Shown here: in pieces, positions 12,176 through 24,900 of the stretch
Layout: each line of letters starts with the position of its first letter
Position numbering within the stretch: the first letter of the stretch is position 1
From: Xiphias gladius
Taxonomy: Eukaryota; Chordata; Actinopteri; Istiophoriformes; Xiphiidae
Length of the DNA stretch: 64,000 nt
Direction of reading: 5' to 3'
NCBI RefSeq assembly: GCF_016859285.1
Contig: NC_053416.1
Coordinates: 18,356,210 to 18,420,209, forward strand
The notes under the pieces: generated by a model
What the model was told of the DNA's origin: nothing
What the model saw: the letters and a program-made list of their open reading frames with translations, nothing else
The model's database searches: none
Made by a program: the position numbers and the translations under genes

Positions 12176-13339
12176 ATGACTGTTTGGTGCCTGGCTCTCA
12201 TCCTTCTTTGCTACATACCGAACTGTGTGGACTCTGCTCCATCCCCAGTCCCTCAGAGGAATAAATATAACAACTCCTATCGTCTCACGAGGTTCACCCG
12301 AACCCGTGTCCAGCTGCTGCTGAAGGAATATGTGAGTACTGGAAAAAACTAACCTGCTTCCCTGACTGGCCACCTTATTCCTGGCCAACTTTATAAACAT
12401 CGAGCATTCGATTTTCCTTACTACAACTCTTCTGTAATCATTGCTATGTTTACTTTTATAGAAGGAGCATCAGTTGGGAAATAAGCATTTTGAGGACAGA
12501 AGCAGACAGTTAAAGGACCTGCCATTGCTTTCTACAGATTTCTACAGCTGGCTGAAGCTGACGGTTAGTATCTGCCTGTGTTTCAAAACAGTTCCATAGA
12601 AAATGACTTTGTGGTGGTTATTCTGCACTTTCTCAAAGTTTTCTGAAAATTACTTCCATTGTTTTGAAAATGATTTCCCTTTGTGGGGAGAAAAAAAACG
12701 TAACATCAGCAGAAGAACTGCATTTGCAGAAAGTAAAACTTGGACGTGGAATTCCCCTTTTTCAATATTAAATATAGAAAAGGGCGTTGCGCAATTTGCG
12801 CGAATTTTGATTCTGCAATCATTTGATTCTCTCTTGTTGTTTGTTCAGGACTGGGAACGACTGCACGCTGCTTCCTGGGACATGCAAGCCTACTGGAATA
12901 TGCTGGAGTGGAAGAGAAAACAGCTGGAGAATGAGGAGAAAGAGCAGGTGCCAGTCCGCACCACTATACCTAGTCGCATCAAGCACATTCAGCTGGATCT
13001 GAGGGACCTGATGAGTGAAGTCAACAATCAGGTATCTGCCGTCTGAAATCCATGCACAATTTGTCCCTTTTTTGGCTCACACAAAGATTTGGGAGGAAGT
13101 GACACCATGACTAGTCTGGTAAAAATTTGTTTTGCTTTCTTCCCCAGATTAGTTACATGAAGAGCTCTTGGATGAAACCAACCTCTCCCACGGTACGAAC
13201 AGCTCTGAACCCAGAAACCAGCTCCGAAACAGTATGGGACGGCCGAGTGGAGGGTTACATCATTCTGAGGGATCTAGACCTTTACCTCACCAAACTGGCA
13301 AGGGACTTCCTCTTACTGGCCTCCAAAACACACTTATGA
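12176..13339 (+). CDS. IL-6-superfamily four-helix cytokine (IL-27 p28/CNTF-M17-like)
   Basis: Coding exons 12176-12331, 12462-12563, 12849-13031 and 13148-13339 join with phase-0 introns to give 210 aa. The first ~20 residues (MTVWCLALILLCYIPNCVDS) are a signal peptide. The mature chain has no cysteine, one N-glycosylation sequon (NNS, residues 32-34), and helices typical of long-chain class I cytokines. STDFYSWLKLTDWERL recalls the CNTF STDQWSELTEAERL segment and p28's TFQAWRRLSDPERL. IQLDLRDL and the C-terminal LARDFLLLASK recall p28 RLDLRDL and VRELLLLSK. Four coding exons plus a leader exon and all-phase-0 introns fit IL-6, IL-11 and p28 better than three-exon LIF. Such ligands signal through gp130-type receptors and JAK-STAT; p28 pairs with EBI3. 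The family is secure; the exact orthologue (p28, M17/CNTF-like or IL-11) is not. It is convergent with MYO1C. Confidence 0.8.
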
Positions 13340-13694
13340 CTCAGTACTGAAAAAGAGTACTGTAACCCGGACAATACACGCATGCACACAAACAGACAAA
13401 AGGAAGGAAAAGCTGAATTGACAATCATCAGTTAACAGAAAATTGCAATAATAGTTGTGATAAATTTAATCAGGCTTAGTGGTGCTGTCAGCACTTTACA
13501 TGGAGCTCTGATTTTAGCAAGGCTGCTTTTTAACATGATGCATTCCAGTATATTTAAGGGCTTTCTTGGGTATTTCCCACAGTTTCTGTCTTACCTCTAA
13601 CTGTGAGTTAGCAATAAGCTCACAGAACAGAGAACACTTCCCAGCACACTGTTTTTCCCCCAAGCTCTCAATTTAGTGGACTTTCCAAAGATAT

Positions 13695-13734
13695 ATTTAC
13701 TATTTATTGACATATTTATTAAATGCTATTTATT
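13695..13734 (+). promoter_or_regulatory. AU-rich element in the cytokine 3' UTR
   Basis: Four ATTTA pentamers (13695, 13702, 13714, 13728), three of them within TATTTATT octamers, sit about 360-390 nt after the stop. Clustered AREs of this kind recruit TTP/ZFP36- and AUF1-type proteins and give rapid mRNA decay, as is usual for inducible cytokines. The function is inferred from motif and context. Confidence 0.7.
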
Positions 13735-13754
13735 TCAAAGTGGTTTGTTTTATT
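13703..13754 (-). terminator. candidate MYO1C poly(A) signals (minus strand)
   Basis: TTTATT at 13703, 13715, 13729 and 13749 reads AATAAA on the minus strand, 340-390 nt after the MYO1C stop codon at 14090. Any of them could end the MYO1C transcript. They coincide with the cytokine AU-rich element. Confidence 0.45.
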
Positions 13755-13833
13755 TCTCTTACAATACAGAGATACAGTGTTTTACATAAGACATTTTATA
13801 TTTGAAAGATAAATATATTTGTGTATGACTTCC

Positions 13834-13839
13834 AATAAA
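13834..13839 (+). terminator. poly(A) signal of the cytokine gene
   Basis: AATAAA (in TCCAATAAAG), about 495 nt after the cytokine stop and downstream of the AU-rich element. It lies within the presumed MYO1C 3' UTR on the other strand. Confidence 0.6.
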
Positions 13840-14089
13840 GAGACAGAGCATTTGAAACTGTGATGACTTACTGTTAAGTTTTTCTCATTAAAAAAAAAAA
13901 AAAGATCAGTAATCATTGCAACATTGGAGACATTCTTGTAATAATGATGATGTATATCAATCAATACGAGATCTTCCTTATGTTGTGTATGCTTGTGGTA
14001 TCATCCTGTCGGCTGTGACTACTTCTGAGCGGCAATCCTCCAATTAGCTAAAAGGATTACCATTTGCCTGGCTGTTGTTTTCTGTTTCT

Positions 14090-16542
14090 TCATGTGGTGC
14101 TGGTGCGAGGGACAGTCTGCAGAGTGAAATCACATTGAACGCAGTCAGCTGGCTGAAATGTTTTGATTATCAAGACAGCCCTCCCTCCCCTGCAGGGGCT
14201 CTCCACATGACATTAGAACATTAGAACAGCAACTGACTCACCACTAGCAGATGTCCTCGTTTGCCTTTGGCCACCTTCATCTCTGAGCCCCTGACAAAAT
14301 CAATGATTCCTTCCTTGCCACGAGCCACAGCAAACCTAATGCTGCCACACAGTAGGTCATGCCACACAGTAGGTAACAAATGAAGACAGGACGAGATGAT
14401 AAGAACGGTTGAACTAGCAACAACAATGGACTTAGAGGAGCATAGAAGAGCATTCAGAAAAGACTCACCTGCCCGGGCTGATGTTGACGTAGTCGATCTT
14501 CCTGGCCATCATGGCTAATTTTGTCACCAGTTCAATCACATGGTTGCACTGCAGCACAACATCGCCCTGAGGCAGACAGAGCTGGATTTAGAGTGGCTGC
14601 AAGGTTGTACACTTTACAGTCATGACCGCTGTGTCCTACATTACCTTCTGCTTATTGTCCTCACTGGGCATGTGCAGAACAAACAGCCCATCGCTGAGAG
14701 AGCTCACAGAGATACCTGTTTAAAGAGAAAACCGGGCTTGGACTCATTGAACTGAAGAACACATCCCAATGAATTAATCAGTAATGTTTAACCAGTAAAA
14801 ACTATGTTGTGTTAATTACACAATATAATTATCTAAAAGCTATGTCCCCATCTCCTGATTTGACTTCACTGCAAATGGCCATCCTCTCAGTTGAAAGTAT
14901 CTATTTTGGAGAAAGAGTTTTTTTCATTTTTTTCTACAAAAGGATGAAAAGAGCTTTACACAAAATCCCTACTTGGCTGACATGGATGTTTCTGCAACAG
15001 TCAGTAATTGAGGTGTTATGACCGCTTAAGGTCAATGAAAAATAAACTTGATTTGAAAACTGTAACAACAGTAATAACTCCTCCTTAGCAACAGAAAAAA
15101 AACACATAAGAAATGTACGAGTTCAGCAGTGATCATGGATTCAAGGATATTACTCAAAAACATAATTCATTTCTCAAATTGCCCCCCTTCCCCACTCAGG
15201 GCTGGTTTCAACCTCTCAGAGCTGTGTAGTCAATCCTCTGCTTGATCTTGGTCCTGTCCACCAGCACAGCAAAGGTGTTAGTAAGGAGCAGCTGGCGAGG
15301 TCGAGGCTTGAAACCCCTCCTGTCATACTTTATGACTGATGCACCGTACTGAGGAGCACAAGGACGCACATTAATGCCAGGCAACAATTATTATCATTAT
15401 CGTCATATTAAGAAAAGTTCAGTCCCACCTGCACTTTTTCATTGCCGAGAGTCTGGACGACTTTGAGACTGATTTGCTCACGTTCTATGTAAAGCAATGG
15501 GAAAGCCGCTGTTAATGTTACATAGCTTTTGCTTACATCTACTGTACGGTGTTTAGTATGTACAGAGGTACTGAATGCATATATGAACACGCACCAAGCC
15601 GGGAGTCCAAAAACAGCCTGCCAACACTCTGAGGGTAGCTGTCTTTCTGATCCTTGAAGATCTCACTGGCTACAACTTTCTGCATCATCTAGAGGAAACG
15701 AAAAAATAGTACAAAATCAGCAGGTTAATTACTTTTTAAAAAGCCTTGTGCCTCCTGTAGTTACTGTACCTGTTTCTTCCATTCAGGCTGGACCCTCCTG
15801 CAATACTTCATGACCATGTTTCTCATGTGCAGCATCCGCAGGTGCTCGGAGGCCTGTAGGGCACCATGGAATTAACAATGTAGAATTTGCATTGATAACT
15901 CTACAGATTCTTACTTGTACATATTATTACTTGTATCTGTATATAATGATGTCAGACAGCAGAATGATTCTCTGTGTGTGAGAGCTGTTTGTACCTCAAA
16001 GACGGAGGGAGGAGGTGTCGGCCAGTTTTTGTCCAAAACAGTCTTGGGCAGGTTTTTACGTAGATTCTTGAGGAAGGAGTAGCGTACATGATCCAGGAAA
16101 TACTCATTCTCAGGGCAGTATTCCTCATGACGGTAGATGAAGCCTTTTATGAAGCTGAGAAAGAAAAGAAATATACAAGAAAGGGAATTAACTATACCTG
16201 CAAAATACAGTCTCAGAAATACATATAGAAACAACAGTAACAAAGTATCACTCAAGCACCTGCGGATTATCTCAGCAGCCTGTCGACGCCTCTTAGCCCT
16301 CCTGCGTGCTTTCATCCCTCGCCACCCGGACTGGATCACTATCACTATACATACAAATACATGCATATATTAACACCAAGACAACTTTTACACTCAGCCA
16401 AAGAGAACATTCAGTGGTTAGTATAGCATTTCTTATTGAAACAGAAAGTTAGCTTAGGCCGAAATAGACATGTCGGAAAAGTGAAATAAAGTAAAAATCT
16501 ACACAGAATAAAAAAAAACACACAAACACAAACACACACACA

Positions 16543-16618
<76 letters not shown>

Positions 16619-18928
16619 TAAGCATGTGGTAAATACAGTTGTAATGTGGACCATGTGGTGTACTAAGGTCACTGTGCGCAAGTATACCCTTTTCCAATGA
16701 GGAATGGGCCCACCAAACTTAAAAGCATTTTTATGTGCACTTACATACATTTAACTGAGCAGACAGTCCCAATATAATAATGGAAGAAATCCAAAATCAA
16801 CATTTATGAGAAGTAAAAATAAAAGTAAAATCCCATCTGAAAAGTAACTCAAACTAAAGTTTCTTTGGAAAGCTAAACCAACAAGCATCAAAATTATAGG
16901 AGATAAAATATCAAGACATAAACCTGACCAGTTCTGTGAGTAGTTATTCCTATATGTAGTCAACAGACGGAGGTGCTCTAACCTGCATGTCTGATGCCTT
17001 GGTACTTGGCTCTCTCCCTGTAGCCTCTCCATGACGTCTGCAGAGTCAAAGCTGGAACAAAAGAAAGAAAAGAGACTAAAAGTGGATTTATGCTCTTCCA
17101 TCAAAGTTTTCCAGAGGTCCTCCTGCGGATGCCTCTGGTTTAGGATTGATTCATTGCTCAGCATAGAATGTAATCCACTGATTAAATATGTTGTGCTTCA
17201 CCAGGCCATGTTTACCTGGCCACCTCTCTCAGACCCTAAACACACTACTAATGTACTTCAGCTAATATTTGACTGGGAGTCATTATCTGTTGTTTCACTT
17301 CAGTTGTGACATCCCAGTGTTTCTAATCCTTACACTGTTACTTACCTATCTCTGGCTTTTTTGCTTCTAGTGCATCCTCAGTGGTGAAGAGAGTTTTTGG
17401 GAAACGGAGGAAGATTTTTGATCTGCAGAAAGAAGACAAAAAAGTGCGATCAACACAAATGTGATTCTGCACCCATGTATAGAATGTTTTTATGGACAAA
17501 TTTAGTGTGGACTGTCCCATAATCTAATTTCTAACTGTGCCAGTACTTGTAAAATTATGTCATTTTGTCCTCTCTCTTAAACAATACATTACCTTCCCAG
17601 TTTGTACTCTTCTGGTTTGTAGCCCAGGTGGTTTACCAGTGTGGACACACCATCAACGAGTCTGCCATGCCAGTTGGGCCATGTCTCAGGACAAAGGGGC
17701 TTATACCTAATCGAATTTGTTGAAAATTACAATGACGGTAGACTGAAAACAGAGTAAACAGAATGAACAGTCACCGAGGCTGTAAATCATTTGTGGAAAA
17801 GCTCAGTCACCTCTGCAGGAAGGCTTCAAAACAACGTCGATAGGCAAAGCCAGCTCTCCTGACCCTCAGGTTTTCCACCAGGCCCAGGTACTTCACCTGG
17901 TGTCTCACAAGAACTTCATCGAACCTTCCTGCAGGGAGATATCTTATTCACTGCTGACAATGACGCACTTACTGAAAATGTTATGGTACACATACTATAC
18001 TATAGTATACTGTATGCTACTTAACACATTAGATTACATACAGTAAGTTCTCAAAAAGTGACTGAGGCCTTTATTTACCTCAGATGAAGAAACAACCAGG
18101 CCTTCATTTATTTTATATTTAATATCAGAGAAGTGGCTTTATTTCAAATTGTCCTTGTTTTATATATCCTTTTTTGTATTTTAGTGATAAACTCTCAGAG
18201 TTGTGTTAATTTCTTGTGGATCCAAACCCAAACCTTCCTTAATCTATTTCACATAAAAATGCTTCAGAGGGCATAATTTATTGCCTTCCCTGGGAGGGTT
18301 TTTTTATTTTGAAACCTCAGCAGGAAATGTTGAGCTTTGTTAACAGCAGCATTAACCCCAGAGAAAGAATGACAAAGTAGAATTTATTTTATTTTAATTT
18401 ATTTATTATTTTTATTTATCTAAATTAATTAAATTAGTGACTGACAACAACATCTATTTTAAAAGGAGAATTTTAGACACTGGGTGTTCAGTACATTTTG
18501 ACTATGTTGTACTGATTATTGTGTGGAAATTTTTATTTTTATTATTTACCATGTGAGCTATTAAAGCACAGGTAACTTAATTTTTTACCCCTTTCATTCC
18601 TTGATCTTTATTTAGAATCCTCCTTAATTTGTTTGAAAATGTTCTTATTATAGACCAGGGCATTATTTCATTTGATAATAACAGCACTGCAATATAAGGT
18701 ACAAAATAGTCATTGTGTATAAGTGTACCTGGCTGCTTGGCATCATTAGGTTTGATACAGCGCACGTAGGATGGCTCTTTAGACATGAGGATCTCCATAA
18801 GTTTCATCAGGCTGTTTTTAAACTGAATGGCAGCCTATAGGACAGATAAATAAACAAAAAAGAAACTAACTTTCCTGTTCACTGGTGTGTATGTGTCGGT
18901 GGTTGGAAGAGAGGAAGGGAGAGAGTGA

Positions 18929-18993
<65 letters not shown>

Positions 18994-21900
18994 TGAAAGT
19001 GAAAGCATTCATTAGTGTCCTTATTATCACTATCTATAAACCACCAAAGTACTTTTGATATAAAACCACACCTAAAAATTATTAAAAGAACTAAGGAGGG
19101 AGAGAGAGAGGAAGCGAGAATTCTAACCATCACTGGTCGTTTCTGATCCATCACTTCCTCTTTGCGGAAGCAGTGACTTAGTATCTGGTTGTCTGACTGG
19201 CACATGATCTGAACAGACACAAACCACATAACCACGTGTCAACACAGCATGTACCTCTTCCTCTTCACTCAAGCAATGGCAAGAGACACAAAGGTTTTTA
19301 AAGGTTGCAGTGGGGTTATACCCTGTCCAGTTTCATTATGCTCACCTCTTTCAGGTTCCTGTTCAGCAAATCATTGTTTTTGTCTAGAAAACCTGAATGA
19401 GACAAACAAGAATACTGCAGTTTGTCATTAAGGAGTCAGTGGGTTATGGGTCTTGCTCTGTAATAAATGTCACCTCTCACAATGACACAAACCTCAACTG
19501 GTTGAGTTACAGCTTACCATTGACATTGTAGTTGACCTCTCCAGCATAATGCAGCAGCCTGAATTCCTCCTTGCTCATTACCCTGCGCGTTTTTCCATTT
19601 GCCAATTTGTGACTGAAAGACATACACACATATGGAGATGTTCAAACAAATGCTTAGGTCTGCAGATACAAGAAGCTGCATTTATAAGAGTCTTTGTACT
19701 CCAGGCCTATGTCAAATAATATTAGATATAAGACGATGCTTACGTGACAAAATGGGGATGGCCACCGAGCGTGTCCTCCAGTTTCTCTAAAAAGGAGACA
19801 TCGCAAGTCTCTCCAGGTCTCAGACACTCCTCATCCTGAAAGACAGTCACACTGTTTAACTTAAAATACAATGACAGAAGAATAGATAGCACCATATACA
19901 GAGACAAATATACAAACTAGGAGTTGTAATTTGTACCAGAATGGAGATGATGCCTTTGTGCTTCTCCTCTATCAGGTCACAAATTATCTTGTTGTCAAAG
20001 TACTGAACTGTCTCCCACTGAAATGAGTAAGAAACATCAGGAGAAAGAACAAGTTGTGTTAGAAGGGAAATGTAAATATCAAGAAATAAAACTTATTTGT
20101 TTTGACAACCCAACCAAAAAATGGACTCACTGCAATGCCTTCTGTCTCATACTCCTCCTGCTCAGATCTTAGGGTGAGCTCAATAAAGAGCTGCTGGAGC
20201 TTCTCATTGCAGTAGTTGATACAGAACTGCTCAAAGCTATGGGCAGAAATATAAGGGAAAGGAGGTCAAATGCATACTAGAGTTATGTACAAAGCTAGGT
20301 GCTTTAGAGACTGCTATTGACAAAAAAATTGCTTCATAGACTAGAAGCAGATTAAGGTGTGACAGAAAGGGGAAATTATTATACAGTAACTCATACCTAT
20401 TGTGCTGTAGGACTTCAAAGCCATAGATATCAAGAAGCCCTATAACTGAGGATGCCTTACTGCTGGGGTAGATTTCATCCTGCATAACATATAAAGTAGA
20501 TATCATGTAATTAATGGTAAAACACAGCAACAGCCACACAGCATGATGATGGAATTTCCACTACTGTCTTTGAGTTGTTATCAGAGCTGTTACTGCACCT
20601 TCAGAGCCAGCGACTGGTTGATCTTCTCCACCAACCAAGTGAAGCTCCGACCATACACAGCCTTGGCTAAGGCATCACGAGCAGACACTGCCTGTTCAAA
20701 ATTTAGTGGGCTGATAATCTGTAATGCAAAAATGTATGTACAACACAGAATTATAAAAACCCACAATACACACCAAACAGCTGAAAACATATGGAACAGG
20801 GACAAGAAGACTGTCACCTCCTCTCCTTTGGCAGTGAGTTTCTTGTGAGTGAGTGCCTCCCTCAGGGCTGAGCCATCAACACCCAGCAGCTGGATAACAA
20901 CAACAACAACACTGTTCTCAGCAATGCCCTTTTGCGACTGTTTGTGTATTTTTCAACATCCAGTAATATCAGTGGGACTGTTCTGACCTTTGCAAGACTT
21001 GTTATCTGGGTCTCAGTGGTGATGTAAGTTTCTCCTTCCTCCCCTTCCCCAAACTGAGTGTTTCCCAGATGGAGAACACCGGCGATGATATTGAACAATT
21101 TCTGAGGACGGACACAGGATAAAACAGCTAACAACTACCTCAAAGATGAACCATTTGTCTTTTAACCAAATGGATGTCTGGGCAGTTATTACAAGTGTCA
21201 CTGAGAATATGATAATTAATACACAATCAGAACCAGAAGTCAGAGTGAAAAAGTACAGTTTTGCAAAAAAAAAAAAATTTCATTTTTGAATGGTCACCAC
21301 AAATGCTTGAGACAGCAAGTTGATTTAAACAATGCAAGATTCAAAACTTTCACAAAAAAAAAAACCTTTGCAAGTGTTTTATGAAGTAAAATATTAATTA
21401 CAGAATTGCTAAGCCATCAGGATACAAAAATGTTTTTGTATCCTTAAAAAAAATGAATGTAAAAAAATACAGATTTTTTTACTATTAAAACTGCAAAGAA
21501 TCCTGTGGTTAAAACTTTATTTGTGGATTCATAATATTCCCAGTATAATGCAAATTGTTAAGAGCATCGCTTGTCTTGGATTAATTCCTATGACTCTACA
21601 GTTCAAACTGTTCCACTATAATATGGTAAATGTGTTAAACCAGAGAAGATGAAAATCAAAACAGCAGTGTTGTTGCCTGCATAAGGGCAGCTATCATTCA
21701 TTGCTGTGATTGGTACCTACCTGCACTTCTTCCTCATTGAAGCCAATAACAGGCAGGGCCTTCATCACAACCTTCCAATTATTCTTGTCACTAATGGAGC
21801 TGACTCTGGGGCAGTTACCCTGAGCAAGACAATGAAATGTTACACCACAACTGATGCTTCAATTGAACTGACCTCAGCTAGAAAACGAGTAATTCATCAG

Positions 21901-24900
21901 ACTTCTGCACCACACACACCTTGACCAGATAGTGGTAGTTCTGAGGGTTTCTTTCCAGGTCCAGTGTGTTAAGCAGGTCTTCATCCCCTCCATCCAGAAG
22001 CTGATAGAAGATGTGGAAGTTCCTCTCACCGTGGTTCTGGTGTACTACACGGGATTTCTCCAGCAGGTAGTTCAGGATGTGACCGCCCACTGGTGCCCCC
22101 TTGGAGAGATTACAGAAAAAGATGGGAGAAGACAATAACTGTGAACGCAGGTTTAACATTCTAGAGGTTTCAATGTTTGAGTCGCTATCTTTGATATAAC
22201 TACACTAAAGGTGATGTTGTCAGTATGGTGTAAGCACATATGATTTCTACAAAGAAAGAGAAAGCCAAGGAGAGAGTGTTTACCCTGAAGTCAAACTGGA
22301 CATCCATATATTTCCCAAAGCGGCTGGAGTTGTCATTCCTCAGTGTTTTGGCATTGCCAAATGCCTGCACAATGCAAGGCAGCCAGGAAATTAGATGGAG
22401 GAAGTGAAATTAAGGGCAACAAAACAACACAATCAAACAATCAAGAGAAAGCATTTAAAAGTATGTCAAATCAATCAGATAGTAGCAAGGTAAATTATGA
22501 AAGGTAAATAAGTCTAGATTCACTGTGCTTTTGATTGTGATACTGGTGGTTCAATTTGAAATGACAAAGGTTAAATACCTCCAGAACAGGGTTGGACTGC
22601 AGTAGGCGCTCACCAAGGGCAGCCATGTGATCATTAGTGGGGCAAGTGACAGCGTAGTAGAGGAGGATCTTCTTGGAGGCCTCTGTTTTACCTGCTCCAC
22701 TCTCACCCGATATGAGAATGCACTGGTCTTTCCTCTCGGTCCGCATTGCTCGATAAGTGTTGTCTGACACAGCGTAGCTGAGGGAAAATGCAAAAGCAGC
22801 GTCAGTTACACTTCAACATACGGTTAAATCACGGCAATGGAATACAATGCAAATACCAATACACTTCAGTTTAATTAATTCTGTAGGAATGGTGTTGTTT
22901 TCTGTTATGACTGACTGAAACTGTAAAGTCAGCTGTTAATTTATTTCATTTATTTGTTTTTGTGTAAAGATTACAAAATTACATTTCCCCACTTAGTTAG
23001 TATGCATATGATATCAAACTAGTTCGCCAACAAATCCTGTGAATCCATAGATTTAGCCAGATACTACAAATAAAGTTGCTTTAACATTTCATGTGGACAG
23101 TTATTTCTATAAGATCATTATATAAATTGTATGAGGCAAAATAAATACTCAAAGAATTTTTATTATTTCAGTGAGAGTTTGATGTTAATTATATCCAAAA
23201 TTTCACTGGTAAATATTAACTGAGCTGTAGACGGCCTGAGGAGGTTTCAGTTTGAAAGCATATAATATAACATATAATAATAAGTATTTTATGAAATGTC
23301 AGTCGTGCCTTATTAAATCAGTTTAGTGATATATAGTTCTCAACATGTCATGTGATCATTATCATGGCAACTGACAGCAGAGGAGTTTGGTAAAAAATGT
23401 CTGAGGAAAATGAGGTGACTCACATATGAGGTGATATTTCGTAGAAGCTGACCCCTCTGTAGCGTTCCATCTGCTGCTTGGAGTAAATCTCCAGCTCTTT
23501 GTAAGGGTTAACTGAAACCAACACTGAGCCAATGTATGTCTGAGCCAAAATATTAGAAGAACAGACAATACATTCAAATATGTCTCACCACAGCAACTGA
23601 AATGTGTTGGAACATATGAAGAAAACTGGCTTTATTACATAGATGAGGTTTTCTTTGAAGCGCCGTCGCAGGTTCTCTATGAAGGCTGCCTCGCTGTTGT
23701 AATTTTCCAGCAAGACAAAGTCCTGCACCCCGACCCTGTCCCGCGCAGTCAGGGCACTCTCCATCACCAGACGTACTCTTCCTTCAATATCCACCTCCTA
23801 TAGAGAGAGAGAGAAGGAGAAACATTATAGTGAGCCAAAGAAATAAAGCACCTGACACAGTTCAACAGTACTGAGAAGAGTCCCTGTGAAGAAGGAAATG
23901 ATTTCTGGTCTTACTGATAACCCTCTAATTGATGTAGTTACACTCGTTAACAAGCAGGGGGCAAAAAAGGCCTATTCCCAATTCATCCGATGCACAGTAT
24001 TACAATAATTGCCATCTAACATATTACAAGATAGAATCTATTTATTAAGCGAGACAATGTGTATTTCAAAAATACCTTCAAAATATCAGAGCAAGTGACC
24101 CGAGACTTACAGAACACACTACTGAAACAACATTCTGTAAAGAAAGAAATCAAGAACAGTTCCACTAAGCCTTGCCAAGATTAAAAAAATAGAGGCATTT
24201 AAGGTATCCAAATGATAAACAGACATCATAGACTCATCTATTATGTGATAGTGCATTATGATGTATGTACAGTACAAACAGCTCTATATCACCAGACAGG
24301 GTTTAACCATTGTCTCTGGGAAAGTGTGTGTACATGTCAACCTCACTGTGATGGCAAACATCCAAGTGCAATCAGGAAATATGTACTCGCCGGCAGAGTG
24401 CAATTCTCAGATATGCCCTAAAGTATGATATTACACACACAACCACATGCACGGTCATGCACACGCACATACAAAGAGATAAAATGTCAGATGTCATTAG
24501 TCAATACTTACTGATGATAAATATCCAGTCACACAAAGTAGTGTGTAATCAATGTACTACACCCCAGCCCAACCAGCTGCACTCTATCTTCAGAATCAAA
24601 GATACATCTATGAGAAAAGCCTGGCTGTTTTTTATTATACTTTCATTAAAAAAACAAGCAGAGATTGGAACAAAGGGGCTAAACTTCCACCGGACCTCTG
24701 TTTTTCTTCAATGCAAGAACCTCTCAGGGGTCTCATTTGGCCCGTTAAGGCCAGTAGAAGGTCATTATCTCTGAGCACTAGATGCAGGAAAATCCTTCAA
24801 AAAACAAGAGGACAACAGTGGAAGACAGCCAAGAAGTGAGAGCAGAGGAAAGTCAATGGATACTTCCACGGCAGCCCCCTCCTCTCTGCTTCACCTTAGA

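Noticed and set aside
16411-16750. Open frames of repeated Cys-Val across (CA)n/(GT)n
   Set aside because: Pure translation of the microsatellite; it lies in a MYO1C intron with no splice context.
24457-24839. Overlapping 95-105 codon plus-strand frames
   Set aside because: They lie in MYO1C intron 1, antisense, and show no family resemblance or splice context.
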